A DNA stretch of 64,000 bases, from NCBI RefSeq assembly GCF_005869935.1, contig NZ_SZQF01000007.1, positions 124,001-188,000 of the forward strand. The letters run 5' to 3'. The DNA is from Winogradskyella algicola (lineage in GTDB: Bacteria > Bacteroidota > Bacteroidia > Flavobacteriales > Flavobacteriaceae). Position numbers and translations under genes: made by a program. Of the stretch, positions 13,685 through 21,979 are shown piece by piece; positions within the stretch are counted from its first letter, which is position 1, and the number at the start of each line of letters is the position of its first letter. Under the pieces are notes generated by a model. The model did not search any database, was not told the origin of the DNA, and saw only the letters and a program-made list of their open reading frames with translations.

Positions 13685-15142
13685 ATGTCAAAAATAGTTG
13701 TTTTAGGAGCCGGAATTTCAGGGCATGTAGCAGCGTCTCACTTAAGACGAAAGCTATCAAAAGAGCACGAAGTTGTTGTAGTGTCTCCTAACAGTAATTA
13801 CCAATGGATACCCTCTAACATTTGGGTTGGTATAGGTAGAATGAAATCTAAACAAGTACTTTTTCCTTTAGCACCTTTATACAAGAAAAAAGGAATTACC
13901 TACAAACAAGCTAAAGCGGTAACATTTCATCCGGAAGGTGATGCCATAGAATCAAAACCCTATGTGCTTTCAGAGTACGTATTTGGTGATAAAAAAGGAA
14001 CAACAGAGAAAATAACTTATGATTATTTAATAAATGCTACCGGTCCTAAACTCGCTTTTGAAGCGACCGAAGGATTAATTCCAGGAGAAAATAAAGTGTA
14101 TTCTGTTTGTACTTATGGTCATGCAGAGCATGCATGGGAAGGTTTAAACGCAGTAATTCAAAAACTAAAATCAGGAGAAAAAGCTAAAATTCTTATTGGT
14201 ACTGGTCATGGAAAAGCAACATGCCAAGGAGCTGCTTTTGAATATATTCTTAATGTAGAGCAAGAACTAAGACGCCATGGTGTACGAGATAATGCTGAAA
14301 TTACATGGATATCTAATGAATATCATTTAGGCGATTTTGGTATGGATGGTATGCTAATGAGTTACAACGGCATGACCATGAAGTCTAGTGAAATGATAGA
14401 AATGATTTTTGAGGATAGAGACATAAAATGGATTTTAGGTGCAGGCGTTAATAAAATTGAAGATGGAATTGCACATTACGAAAATCTTGATGGTGAGTTT
14501 AAGACCGAAACCTATGATTTTGCAATGTTAATTCCAGCATTTTCCGGTCATGGTTTTAAAGCTTATGATAAAAATGATAATGACATCACAGATAAGTTGT
14601 TCAAAGGCTTTATGATTGTGGATGCTGATTATTCGTCAAAACCATATGAAGAATGGACTGTACAAGATTGGCCAGAAACGTATCAAAATCCAAGTTATAA
14701 AAACATCTTTGCGCCTGGTATAGCATTTGCACCTCCACATGCCATTTCTAAACCAAGACAGAGTAAAAATGGAACAGTAATTTCGCCTGCACCACCAAGA
14801 ACAGGAATGCCATCTGGTATTACTGCAAAATTAGTGGCAGATAACATTATTGACAGTATAAAATCTGGTAAAGAGTCACTACATCACAAAGGCAGTTTAG
14901 GAAATATGGGAGCAGCTTGTATCGCTTCTGCAGGTTATGGAATGACACAAGGTAGCGGAGTAAGTATTACAACCTATCCGATTGTACCAGATTATAAGAA
15001 ATATCCAAAAACACAAGGGCGACAATTAGGTAAAACTTTTGGCGAGATTGGCTTAGCAGGTCATTGGCTAAAATTAGCATTGCATTATGCCTTTATATAC
15101 AAAGCAAAAATGCGTCCATTTTGGTGGTTAATTCCAGAATAA
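13685..15142 (+). CDS. Sulfide:quinone reductase-like FAD oxidoreductase
   Basis: A 485-residue flavoprotein of the two-dinucleotide-binding-domain superfamily. The FAD motif is VLGAGISGHVAA (6-17). Three cysteines fall in SQR-like positions: C142 in VCTYGHAEHAW, C180 in KATCQGAAFEY and C412 in MGAACIASAGYG. The C-terminal region is longer than in the type II enzyme at 4593 and ends in aromatic, membrane-binding PFWWLIPE. I assign it to the SQR family but not to a firm subtype; a sulfide- or polysulfide-oxidising variant is likely. It has its own operator/promoter and is followed after 12 bp by a 45-residue frame and two hairpins. Confidence 0.8.
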   Translation: MSKIVVLGAGISGHVAASHLRRKLSKEHEVVVVSPNSNYQWIPSNIWVGIGRMKSKQVLFPLAPLYKKKGITYKQAKAVTFHPEGDAIESKPYVLSEYVFGDKKGTTEKITYDYLINATGPKLAFEATEGLIPGENKVYSVCTYGHAEHAWEGLNAVIQKLKSGEKAKILIGTGHGKATCQGAAFEYILNVEQELRRHGVRDNAEITWISNEYHLGDFGMDGMLMSYNGMTMKSSEMIEMIFEDRDIKWILGAGVNKIEDGIAHYENLDGEFKTETYDFAMLIPAFSGHGFKAYDKNDNDITDKLFKGFMIVDADYSSKPYEEWTVQDWPETYQNPSYKNIFAPGIAFAPPHAISKPRQSKNGTVISPAPPRTGMPSGITAKLVADNIIDSIKSGKESLHHKGSLGNMGAACIASAGYGMTQGSGVSITTYPIVPDYKKYPKTQGRQLGKTFGEIGLAGHWLKLALHYAFIYKAKMRPFWWLIPE

Positions 15143-15154
15143 AAAATTAAAAAT

Positions 15155-15292
15155 ATGACACAAAGAATTTCAAAATATCAGCGTTTTAAAATGATGAATC
15201 CAATTCTACAGTTTTTTAAGTTCATCTATTTAAGCATTAAAATAATGATTGTTGTTGCGGGAGGCCATGGAGGCACTCGAAAGGTTGACTAG
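15155..15292 (+). CDS. 45-residue small protein next to the SQR-like gene
   Basis: An open frame starting MTQRISKYQRFKMMNP with one hydrophobic segment (about 17-35) and a Gly/His tail ending GGHGGTRKVD. It begins 12 bp after the SQR-like stop and its stop codon sits inside the stem of a terminator, as expected for the last gene of a two-gene operon. It may be a small membrane partner of the flavoprotein. Function unknown. Confidence 0.6.
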   Translation: MTQRISKYQRFKMMNPILQFFKFIYLSIKIMIVVAGGHGGTRKVD

Positions 15293-15316
15293 TGTAGTTA
15301 ACTAGTTTTTTTTTGG
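15288..15316 (+). terminator. Terminator overlapping the 45-residue gene stop
   Basis: ACTAGT at 15288-15293 pairs with ACTAGT at 15301-15306 and is followed by about nine Ts. A second, longer hairpin follows at 15324. Confidence 0.65.
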
Positions 15317-15323
15317 TTAGTGT

Positions 15324-15355
15324 CAAGAAGCATCTTTATCTAAAGGTGCTTCTTG
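15324..15355 (+). terminator. Second hairpin before the efflux operon
   Basis: CAAGAAGCA pairs with TGCTTCTTG and the stem continues inward with G-U pairs (about 15 bp). The U-run is weak. It lies 4 bp before the efflux operator. Confidence 0.55.
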
Positions 15356-15359
15356 CTTT

Positions 15360-15404
15360 AGTAACCTTTGTTACTAAGTAAAAGTTGAACGCAACTTAAT
15401 TTTG
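15360..15404 (+). promoter_or_regulatory. CRP/FNR-type operator and promoter of the efflux operon (site H)
   Basis: AGTAAC-CTTT-GTTACT (15360-15375), a palindrome with A/T outer bases, has its centre (15367.5) exactly 29.5 bp before TAATTTTG (15397-15404), a full TAnnTTTG match. The tolC-like gene starts at 15423. Confidence 0.72.
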
Positions 15405-15422
15405 AATCAAATTAAATGCGAC

Positions 15423-16736
15423 ATGTATAAACTAAAATATCTTATCACATTCACTTTAATAGGTTTCATATCTATCAGTTATGCTCAAGGCATAAAACCT
15501 ATTTCTAAAGATGAAGTATTAAGTAAGGTTTCTGAATCGAATCAGCAAATAAAGATTTCGGTTGAAGCATTAAATGAAGCCAAAGCAGATTACAGACAAA
15601 CCAATGCTGTGTTTTTCCCAAATATTAGTGTGTCTCACACTGCAATAGCCACAACAAATCCATTAATGGCTTTTGGGTCTAAGCTAAATCAAGAGATTGT
15701 AACTCAAGCAGATTTTAATCCAGATGCATTAAATGATCCAAGTCAGATTGAAAACTATGCTACGGTTTTTGAGTTTCAGCAACCATTAATCAATATGGAT
15801 GGGTTTTACCAACGTAAAGCTGCAAAGTATAAAATGGAAGCTATGGCTTTGCAAACAGACAGAGTTAAGGATTATGTGAATTTTGAAGTCGAAAACGCTT
15901 ATATGCAATTGCAATTAGCATATAAGGCGGTTACTGTTTTAGAAAAAGCGTTGGAGGCAACTGAGGCAAATTTACAACTGGCACAAAATAGTTACGATCA
16001 AGGCTATTTACAACAATCTGATGTGCTCTTGGTTAAAGTAAGAGTTACAGAGGTAAAAAACCAATTGCAAACGGCAAGGAGTAATGTGAAAAATGCTTCA
16101 AACTATTTATCATTTTTAATGAACGATGTTTCAGATGTTGTTTTAAAACCACAGGATTCTCTTCAGCTGGAAACTACAGTTTTAAAAACTGATGAAAAGC
16201 TTAGTGAAGAACGTGCAGATATAAAAGCAATGCAATTAGCTGCCAATGCCAGAGAGACCATGTACAAGTTAGATAAAATGACATTTCTACCAACTTTAAA
16301 TGCATTTGGTAGCTACCAATTGTACGACGATAGTTTATTTCAGTTTGGTGCTGATGGTTATTTGATTGGTGCCGAATTAAAATGGAACATTCTTCAAGGT
16401 ACCAAGCGATTTGGTAAAGCAAAAAAATCTAAGGCAACTCTAGAAAAGTCAAAATTAGAGTATGAGCAATATGTTTCTAAAAGTCAATTAGAACTCAATA
16501 AAACCAAACGCCTTATTCAAGATATGGAAAGCAAATTGCAATTGTCAAGATTAGCAATGGAACAATCTAAAGAGGCTTTAAGAATTAGAACAAATCGATT
16601 TAAAGAAGGCTTAGAAAAAACAACAGATTTGCTTATGGCAGAAACACAATTTGCACAAAAAGAACTCGAATATTATCAAACCATTTTTGAATATAATAGT
16701 ACTAAAGCATATTTAAAATTTTTAACCGTAAACTAA
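15423..16736 (+). CDS. TolC-family outer-membrane efflux protein
   Basis: A 437-residue outer-membrane channel of the TolC/OEP family with signal peptide (MYKLKYLITFTLIGFISISYAQ). Two OEP repeats are visible as long heptad-rich helices around residues 40-230 and 260-430. The ATG at 15423 gives a clean signal peptide; the frame can be extended to a TTG at 15402, but the -7 element (15397-15404) overlaps it, so the extension would not be transcribed. One base separates it from the adaptor gene. Together with the adaptor and RND permease it forms a tripartite exporter spanning both membranes. Confidence 0.9.
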   Translation: MYKLKYLITFTLIGFISISYAQGIKPISKDEVLSKVSESNQQIKISVEALNEAKADYRQTNAVFFPNISVSHTAIATTNPLMAFGSKLNQEIVTQADFNPDALNDPSQIENYATVFEFQQPLINMDGFYQRKAAKYKMEAMALQTDRVKDYVNFEVENAYMQLQLAYKAVTVLEKALEATEANLQLAQNSYDQGYLQQSDVLLVKVRVTEVKNQLQTARSNVKNASNYLSFLMNDVSDVVLKPQDSLQLETTVLKTDEKLSEERADIKAMQLAANARETMYKLDKMTFLPTLNAFGSYQLYDDSLFQFGADGYLIGAELKWNILQGTKRFGKAKKSKATLEKSKLEYEQYVSKSQLELNKTKRLIQDMESKLQLSRLAMEQSKEALRIRTNRFKEGLEKTTDLLMAETQFAQKELEYYQTIFEYNSTKAYLKFLTVN

Positions 16737-16737
16737 A

Positions 16738-17829
16738 ATGAAGACATTATCTATACATAAATTATTTACCATAGTTACTTTATTCGCATTACTAAGTTGC
16801 GGACAAGACGAAAAAAAAGGTGTAAAAAACACGTCAAATCCTGTTTCGGTTGTTGTGGCAAAAGTAACTGCCAATGATGACAATTCACCATTGGTAGTTA
16901 GTGGTACCATTGAAGCTATAAATAGCGCAAACCTGAGTACGCGTCTAATGGGTTATGTAGAACGAATTAATGTAAAAGTAGGTGATAAAGTATCTAAAGG
17001 TCAGACTTTAATTGTTATAAACAATACCGATTTACAGGCTAAAAGAGCTCAAGTAAATGCAGGTATTGCTGAAGCCAAAGCAGCTTTCACCATCGCTGAA
17101 AAGGATTACAACCGTTACAAAAACCTTTTTGATCAAAATTCTGCTTCACAAAAGGAATTAGATGATATGACAGCGCATTATAATATGGCAAAAGCAAGAC
17201 TAGAAGCTGCGCAACAGATGAAGAATGAAATCAATGCGCAATTTGCTTATACCAATGTAAAAGCACCTTTTAGTGGTGTTGTTACAGGAAAATTTATAGA
17301 TGAAGGCGCTTTGGCAAACCCAGGGATCCCGTTATTGGCTGTAGAATCACCACAAAATTTTGAAGTGATTGCCAGAGTTCCAGAAGCTATCATATCAAAC
17401 ATTAAAGAAGGTGAAGCTGTTAATGTTGTAGTGTCTTCCATTGATGCTGAACTAAAAGGAAAAGTTTCAGAAGTGAGTACGTCTTCGGCAAATTCTGGAG
17501 GACAGTATTTGGTAAAGGTAAGTTTAGATTCAAAAAATGATAAAGTACGTTCTGGCATGTTTGCTTCGGTACAATTTCCGAATTTAAAACATCAAACATC
17601 AAATTCTACTACAACAATCATGATTCCAAAGGACGCTATAATTATTAATGGTCAACTATCTGGAATTTATACCGTAAGTCAGCAAAACACAGCGGTTTTA
17701 CGTTGGTTACGATTAGGGAAAACTTTTGGAGATAAAGTAGAAGTATTATCTGGTCTGTCGGCAGATGAATCGTACATATTGTCTTCAGAAGAGAAACTTT
17801 ATAATGGAGCACCTTTAAGTATTCAGTAG
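16738..17829 (+). CDS. RND efflux periplasmic adaptor (membrane fusion protein)
   Basis: A 363-residue lipoprotein adaptor (lipobox LLSC, C21) of the HlyD/MFP type. The order is a biotinyl-lipoyl half-domain (SGTIEAINSANLSTRLMGYV), an alpha-helical hairpin (about 95-160) and the second lipoyl half with FAYTNVKAPFSGVVTGKFID, then beta-barrel and membrane-proximal parts. It links the inner-membrane pump encoded at 18017 to the TolC-like channel encoded upstream. It follows that gene by 1 bp. A repeat element of about 125 bp separates it from the permease gene. Confidence 0.9.
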   Translation: MKTLSIHKLFTIVTLFALLSCGQDEKKGVKNTSNPVSVVVAKVTANDDNSPLVVSGTIEAINSANLSTRLMGYVERINVKVGDKVSKGQTLIVINNTDLQAKRAQVNAGIAEAKAAFTIAEKDYNRYKNLFDQNSASQKELDDMTAHYNMAKARLEAAQQMKNEINAQFAYTNVKAPFSGVVTGKFIDEGALANPGIPLLAVESPQNFEVIARVPEAIISNIKEGEAVNVVVSSIDAELKGKVSEVSTSSANSGGQYLVKVSLDSKNDKVRSGMFASVQFPNLKHQTSNSTTTIMIPKDAIIINGQLSGIYTVSQQNTAVLRWLRLGKTFGDKVEVLSGLSADESYILSSEEKLYNGAPLSIQ

Positions 17830-17867
17830 TCAGTTGATGGTAAACAGTATTTAATAATTTAAAGAAT

Positions 17868-17992
17868 GTGCGTTAGGGATAGAAGCGACATCCTTTTTAT
17901 GTCAGTTCGAGTGAATTTGTGAACATTGAGCGCAGTGGAAAATGAAACAAATTTGTATCGAGAACTAGTAAAAAGATACAGCGCATAGCCCG
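17868..17992. repeat. Interspersed palindromic repeat inside the efflux operon
   Basis: The element runs from GCGTTAGGGAT to CATAGCCCG. Arms GCGACATCCTTTTTA (17885-17899) and TAAAAAGATACAGCGC (17969-17984) form an imperfect stem, and an inner pair (GTCAGTTCGAG / ATCGAGAAC) forms a second. The outer arms resemble, in opposite orientation, the element at 36703-36802. It occupies most of the 187-bp gap between adaptor and permease genes. Confidence 0.7.
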
Positions 17993-18016
17993 TTAAAACG
18001 CCAAAAAATATAAAAC

Positions 18017-21000
18017 ATGAAAGAAGGTTTAGCAGGAAAGATTGCCAAAGGCTTTATAAGTTCTAAACTTACAGTGCTTTTAATGATTGTTTTTATGGTC
18101 ATTGGAGTGTACAGTTCGTTTTTAATTCCTCGTGAAGAAGAGCCACAGATAGATGTGCCAATGGCAGACATTTTTGTGGGTTATCCAGGAGCAAGTCCTA
18201 CAGAAGTAGAATCTAGAGTTATAAAACCCTTAGAAAAGCTTATTTCTAACATTAAAGGAGTAGAGTATGTGTATTCTACATCTATGCAAGAGCAAGGTAT
18301 GGTCATTGTTCAGTTTTATGTGGGAGAAGATATTGAGCGCTCGTTTGTAAAATTATACAACGAAATCAATAAACACATGGACCAAATGCCACAAGGTATA
18401 ACGTTTCCTTTGGTAAAAACACGTGCTATTGATGATGTACCAATGCTTGGTCTTACATTGTGGAGTGAAAATTATGACGACTACCAATTAAAGCAAATTG
18501 CACAAGAGTTAACAGACGAAATTGAAAAGGTTAACGATGTGTCGGCAACGCATAAAATTGGTGGAAGAAACAGAGAACTACGCGTAGTTTTAGATAAGAA
18601 TAAACTAGCGTCTAGTGGCTTAGATTTTTTATCTGTTGCCGAAATGATTAAAGCTAACAATCAACAATTAAGTGCTGGTAGTTTTGATAAAAATGATACC
18701 GAATTCCTTGTAAAAACTGGAGAATTTATACAAACCAAAGAAGATGTAGAAAATTTGGTTGTTGGTGTTTTTAAAAATCAGCCTATTTATTTAAGTCAGG
18801 TTGCAACTGTGCTAGATGGACCACAAGTGCCAGTTAATTATGTAAGTCTTGGATTTGGTTCTGCCAGTGAAAAGATTAAAGATTACAAGTCGGAATATCC
18901 TGCAGTTACCATTTCTGTCGCAAAGCGAAAAGGTGCAGATGCTATGAAAATTTCCGATGTTATTATAGACAAGGTAGAGCACCTGAGAGCGACTTTAATT
19001 CCAGATGATGTTCATGTAGAAATAACACGTAATTATGGTGAAACAGCTTCACAAAAGGTATCTGAATTATTAATGCACCTTATCGGAGCTATTATAGCTG
19101 TAACGATTGTGGTAATGCTAGCTATGGGCTGGAGAGGTGGATTGGTGGTGTTTTTGTCTGTACCTATTACATTCGCTTTAACCTTATTAAGTTATTACTT
19201 ACTCGATTACACGTTAAACCGTATTACGCTTTTCGCTTTAGTATTTGTTACAGGTATTGTGGTAGATGACTCGATCATTATTGCAGAAAATATGCATAGG
19301 CATTTCAAAATGAAACATCTACCATTTAAACAAGCCGCTTTATATGCTATTAACGAAGTGGGTAACCCAACTATTTTAGCGACATTTACGGTAATAGCAT
19401 CAGTTTTACCTATGGCATTTGTATCTGGCTTAATGGGACCTTATATGAGTCCGATGCCTATTGGTGCATCAATTGCTATGTTGTTGTCTTTATTTGTGGC
19501 GTTAACGATTACACCTTATTTGGGATATATTTTCCTTAGAGAAAAAGACAAGAAAGCAGATGCTTCGGTTGAAGATGAAACTTCAGGAATTTCGGATTCA
19601 AAAATATTTAAGATTTATTCAAAATTTGAAACACCACTTATTGAAAATAAAACCAAACGTTGGGCATTTTTAGGTATAACATTTTTCTTATTGATTGGGT
19701 CTGTTGGATTATTTTTTACCAAAACAGTTGCTGTAAAAATGTTACCATTTGATAATAAGAATGAATTTCAAGTAGTTATCGATATGCCTGAAGGTACAAC
19801 CTTAGAGCGTACAGCTTTAGTGGCTAAAGAAATAGGGCAGTACCTTGCTACTAGACCAGAAGTGGTAAACTACCAAAGTTATGTTGGTACTTCTGCACCA
19901 ATTACATTTAACGGATTAGTACGTCATTACGATTTACGTGGTGGTAGTAATATGGCAGATATTCAGGTAAATCTAACCGATAAGGACGATAGATCTGCAC
20001 AGAGCCATGATATTGCCAAACTATTACGACCAGATATTCAGAATATAGCATCGAAGTATAACGCAAACGTAAAGCTTGTTGAAGTCCCACCAGGACCACC
20101 AGTATTATCTACCATCGTGGCAGAAGTTTATGGACCAGATTATGAGGAACAAATCCGTGTAGCAGATTCAGTGCAATCTATTTTAAAACGTACAACCGAT
20201 GTTGTAGATATCGATTGGATGGTTGAAGCTGATCAGAAAGAATTCAGTTTTATTATAAACAAAGAAAAAGCGATGCTAAATGGTGTAGCACCACAGCAAA
20301 TTGCTTACACCATGAATATGGCTTTGTCTAACAGACCTGTAACGACTTTATATGATGAAGATGCTTCAAATCAGGTAGGATTGATTTTGGCTTTAGATGA
20401 AAATGAAAAATCAACACTACAGGATATTGCCAATTTAAAAGTAAAATCTCAACATGGTAATTTGGTGCCAATAATAGATTTGGTAACTATAGAAGAAGGA
20501 ACAAAACCAAAGAGTATTTACCGTAAAAACCAAAAGAGAGTGGTCTATGTTATGGCAGATATGGCAGGCGAATTAGAAAGTCCGGTTTATGCTATTTTAG
20601 GCATGTCAGATAAGTTACAAGAGATTAACCTACCAAAAGGTTACAGTATGGATGAATTGTACATAAATCAACCAGAATATGAGGATGATTATACTGTAAA
20701 ATGGGATGGAGAATGGCAAATTACTCTAGAAGTATTTAGGGATTTAGGAATTGCCTTTTTGGGTGTCATTATTATCATTTACATACTAATTGTAGGATGG
20801 TTCCAAAATTTTAAAGCACCAGTAGTAATGATGGTCGCTATTCCATTATCACTGATAGGTATTGTTTTAGGGCATTGGCTGCTTGGAGCATTCTTTACCG
20901 CAACGTCTTTTATTGGTATGATTGCCTTAGCTGGAATTATGGTACGTAATTCGGTATTGCTCATTGACTTTGTGAATTTAAGATTAGCAGAAGGCATTCC

Positions 21001-21217
21001 ATTAAAGCAAGCTGTAATTGAAGCGGGAGCAGTACGAACAACACCGATTTTGCTAACAGCAGGTACTGTTGTTATTGGTGCATTTGTTATTCTTTTCGAT
21101 CCAATTTTCCAAGGTTTGGCTATTTCATTAATGGGAGGAACTATTGTGTCAACGTTCTTAACATTATTGGTAGTGCCATTAGTATACTATATGATAGAAC
21201 GTAAAAAATATAAATAA
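18017..21217 (+). CDS. RND efflux permease (AcrB-like)
   Basis: A 1066-residue inner-membrane proton-driven pump of the RND superfamily with the usual duplicated plan: helix 1 near residues 17-35, a large periplasmic loop, a helix bundle around 350-525, then the second half with helices near 545-565 and 905-1060. The proton-relay motif GIVVDDSIIIAEN (about 412-424) contains the paired aspartates of the hydrophobe/amphiphile-exporting (HAE) type, rather than a heavy-metal pump signature. It belongs with the adaptor and TolC genes although a repeat lies between. Substrate unknown. Co-regulation with sulfur genes suggests export of a toxic thiol- or metal-related compound, which is inference. 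Confidence 0.92.
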   Translation: MKEGLAGKIAKGFISSKLTVLLMIVFMVIGVYSSFLIPREEEPQIDVPMADIFVGYPGASPTEVESRVIKPLEKLISNIKGVEYVYSTSMQEQGMVIVQFYVGEDIERSFVKLYNEINKHMDQMPQGITFPLVKTRAIDDVPMLGLTLWSENYDDYQLKQIAQELTDEIEKVNDVSATHKIGGRNRELRVVLDKNKLASSGLDFLSVAEMIKANNQQLSAGSFDKNDTEFLVKTGEFIQTKEDVENLVVGVFKNQPIYLSQVATVLDGPQVPVNYVSLGFGSASEKIKDYKSEYPAVTISVAKRKGADAMKISDVIIDKVEHLRATLIPDDVHVEITRNYGETASQKVSELLMHLIGAIIAVTIVVMLAMGWRGGLVVFLSVPITFALTLLSYYLLDYTLNRITLFALVFVTGIVVDDSIIIAENMHRHFKMKHLPFKQAALYAINEVGNPTILATFTVIASVLPMAFVSGLMGPYMSPMPIGASIAMLLSLFVALTITPYLGYIFLREKDKKADASVEDETSGISDSKIFKIYSKFETPLIENKTKRWAFLGITFFLLIGSVGLFFTKTVAVKMLPFDNKNEFQVVIDMPEGTTLERTALVAKEIGQYLATRPEVVNYQSYVGTSAPITFNGLVRHYDLRGGSNMADIQVNLTDKDDRSAQSHDIAKLLRPDIQNIASKYNANVKLVEVPPGPPVLSTIVAEVYGPDYEEQIRVADSVQSILKRTTDVVDIDWMVEADQKEFSFIINKEKAMLNGVAPQQIAYTMNMALSNRPVTTLYDEDASNQVGLILALDENEKSTLQDIANLKVKSQHGNLVPIIDLVTIEEGTKPKSIYRKNQKRVVYVMADMAGELESPVYAILGMSDKLQEINLPKGYSMDELYINQPEYEDDYTVKWDGEWQITLEVFRDLGIAFLGVIIIIYILIVGWFQNFKAPVVMMVAIPLSLIGIVLGHWLLGAFFTATSFIGMIALAGIMVRNSVLLIDFVNLRLAEGIPLKQAVIEAGAVRTTPILLTAGTVVIGAFVILFDPIFQGLAISLMGGTIVSTFLTLLVVPLVYYMIERKKYK

Positions 21218-21218
21218 T

Positions 21219-21404
21219 ATGAAAAACAGAATAGTTAGAGGTATCGCAGGAACATTTATTTTAATCAGTTTGTTGTTGGCTATATACGTCCATCAAAACT
21301 GGTTATGGTTTACTGCTTTTGTAGGTGCTAATTTATTACAGTCGTCTTTAACCAAATGGTGTTTAATGGACACTATATTAGAGAAGTTAGGTGTGAAAAG
21401 TTAG
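21219..21404 (+). CDS. DUF2892 (YgaP-like) membrane protein
   Basis: A 61-residue protein with two hydrophobic segments (about 8-25 and 28-45) and the WCLMDTILEKLG C-terminus of the DUF2892 family, the membrane part of YgaP-type sulfurtransferases. It starts 1 bp after the RND permease stop and should be co-transcribed. DUF2892 domains are often found fused to or beside rhodaneses, which again ties the efflux operon to sulfur handling. Confidence 0.8.
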   Translation: MKNRIVRGIAGTFILISLLLAIYVHQNWLWFTAFVGANLLQSSLTKWCLMDTILEKLGVKS

Positions 21405-21462
21405 TTAAAATTTGTAACATATGAGTATTGTTTGCGTCATATAGTGGTAAACAAATAAAATC

Positions 21463-21825
21463 ATGGAATCTAATTATCACACATTGAAACGTACAGACAA
21501 TCAGTTGTTGGTTATCACCCACCTTACACAGATGTTAACTTATATTACAGGTTTTGGTGGTTTAATAGTACCATTAATCCTCTGGGCAACTCAAAAAGAT
21601 AAAGTAGAGGGTATGGATGATCATGGCAAGGCTATAGTTAATTTTCAATTGAGTATTATAATATACTGTTTACTCAGTATACCTTTAATCTTCCTGTTTG
21701 GTTTAGGAATATTACTTTTGATATTAATAGGAATTTTAGCATTTGTAATGCCAATAATAAACGCAATAAAAGCTAGTAATGGCGAATTACCTAGCTATCC
21801 ATTATCTCTTAGTTTTATTAGTTAG
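21463..21825 (+). CDS. DUF4870 family membrane protein
   Basis: A 120-residue protein with three hydrophobic segments (about 24-42, 62-80 and 82-105) and the DUF4870 pattern, including VPLILWATQKDK and HGKAIVNFQLS. Function is unknown for the family. A terminator with a GAAA tetraloop lies downstream. It shares no operator with the sulfur island. Confidence 0.8.
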   Translation: MESNYHTLKRTDNQLLVITHLTQMLTYITGFGGLIVPLILWATQKDKVEGMDDHGKAIVNFQLSIIIYCLLSIPLIFLFGLGILLLILIGILAFVMPIINAIKASNGELPSYPLSLSFIS

Positions 21826-21866
21826 TTAGCATTTCTGAAATAATTCAGAGACAAAGAGATGGTAGA

Positions 21867-21900
21867 AAAACGCTCACAGAAATGTGGGCGTTTTTGTTTG
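21867..21900 (+). terminator. Terminator of the DUF4870 gene
   Basis: Twelve-base stem AAAACGCTCACA / TGTGGGCGTTTT with a GAAA tetraloop and T-rich tail. Confidence 0.85.
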
Positions 21901-21966
21901 TTTAGAAAAAAAAGTAACACTTACAGAAAAATACATTAGAGATTATGTGCTTTAATTTTAAGTTTG
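21901..21966 (+). promoter_or_regulatory. LytTR-type direct repeats and promoter of the sensor kinase gene
   Basis: TTTAGAAAA (21901-21909) and TACAGAAAA (21922-21930) are direct repeats with a 21-bp period. The -7 element TAAGTTTG (21959-21966) begins 37 bp after the start of the second repeat. Two more promoters nearby share the arrangement, which suggests autoregulation. Confidence 0.6.
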
Positions 21967-21979
21967 TCAATTGATAGAT

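Noticed and set aside
21413..21430. TGTAAC before the DUF4870 gene
   Set aside because: There is no second half at N4 and no TAnnTTTG at the regulon distance.
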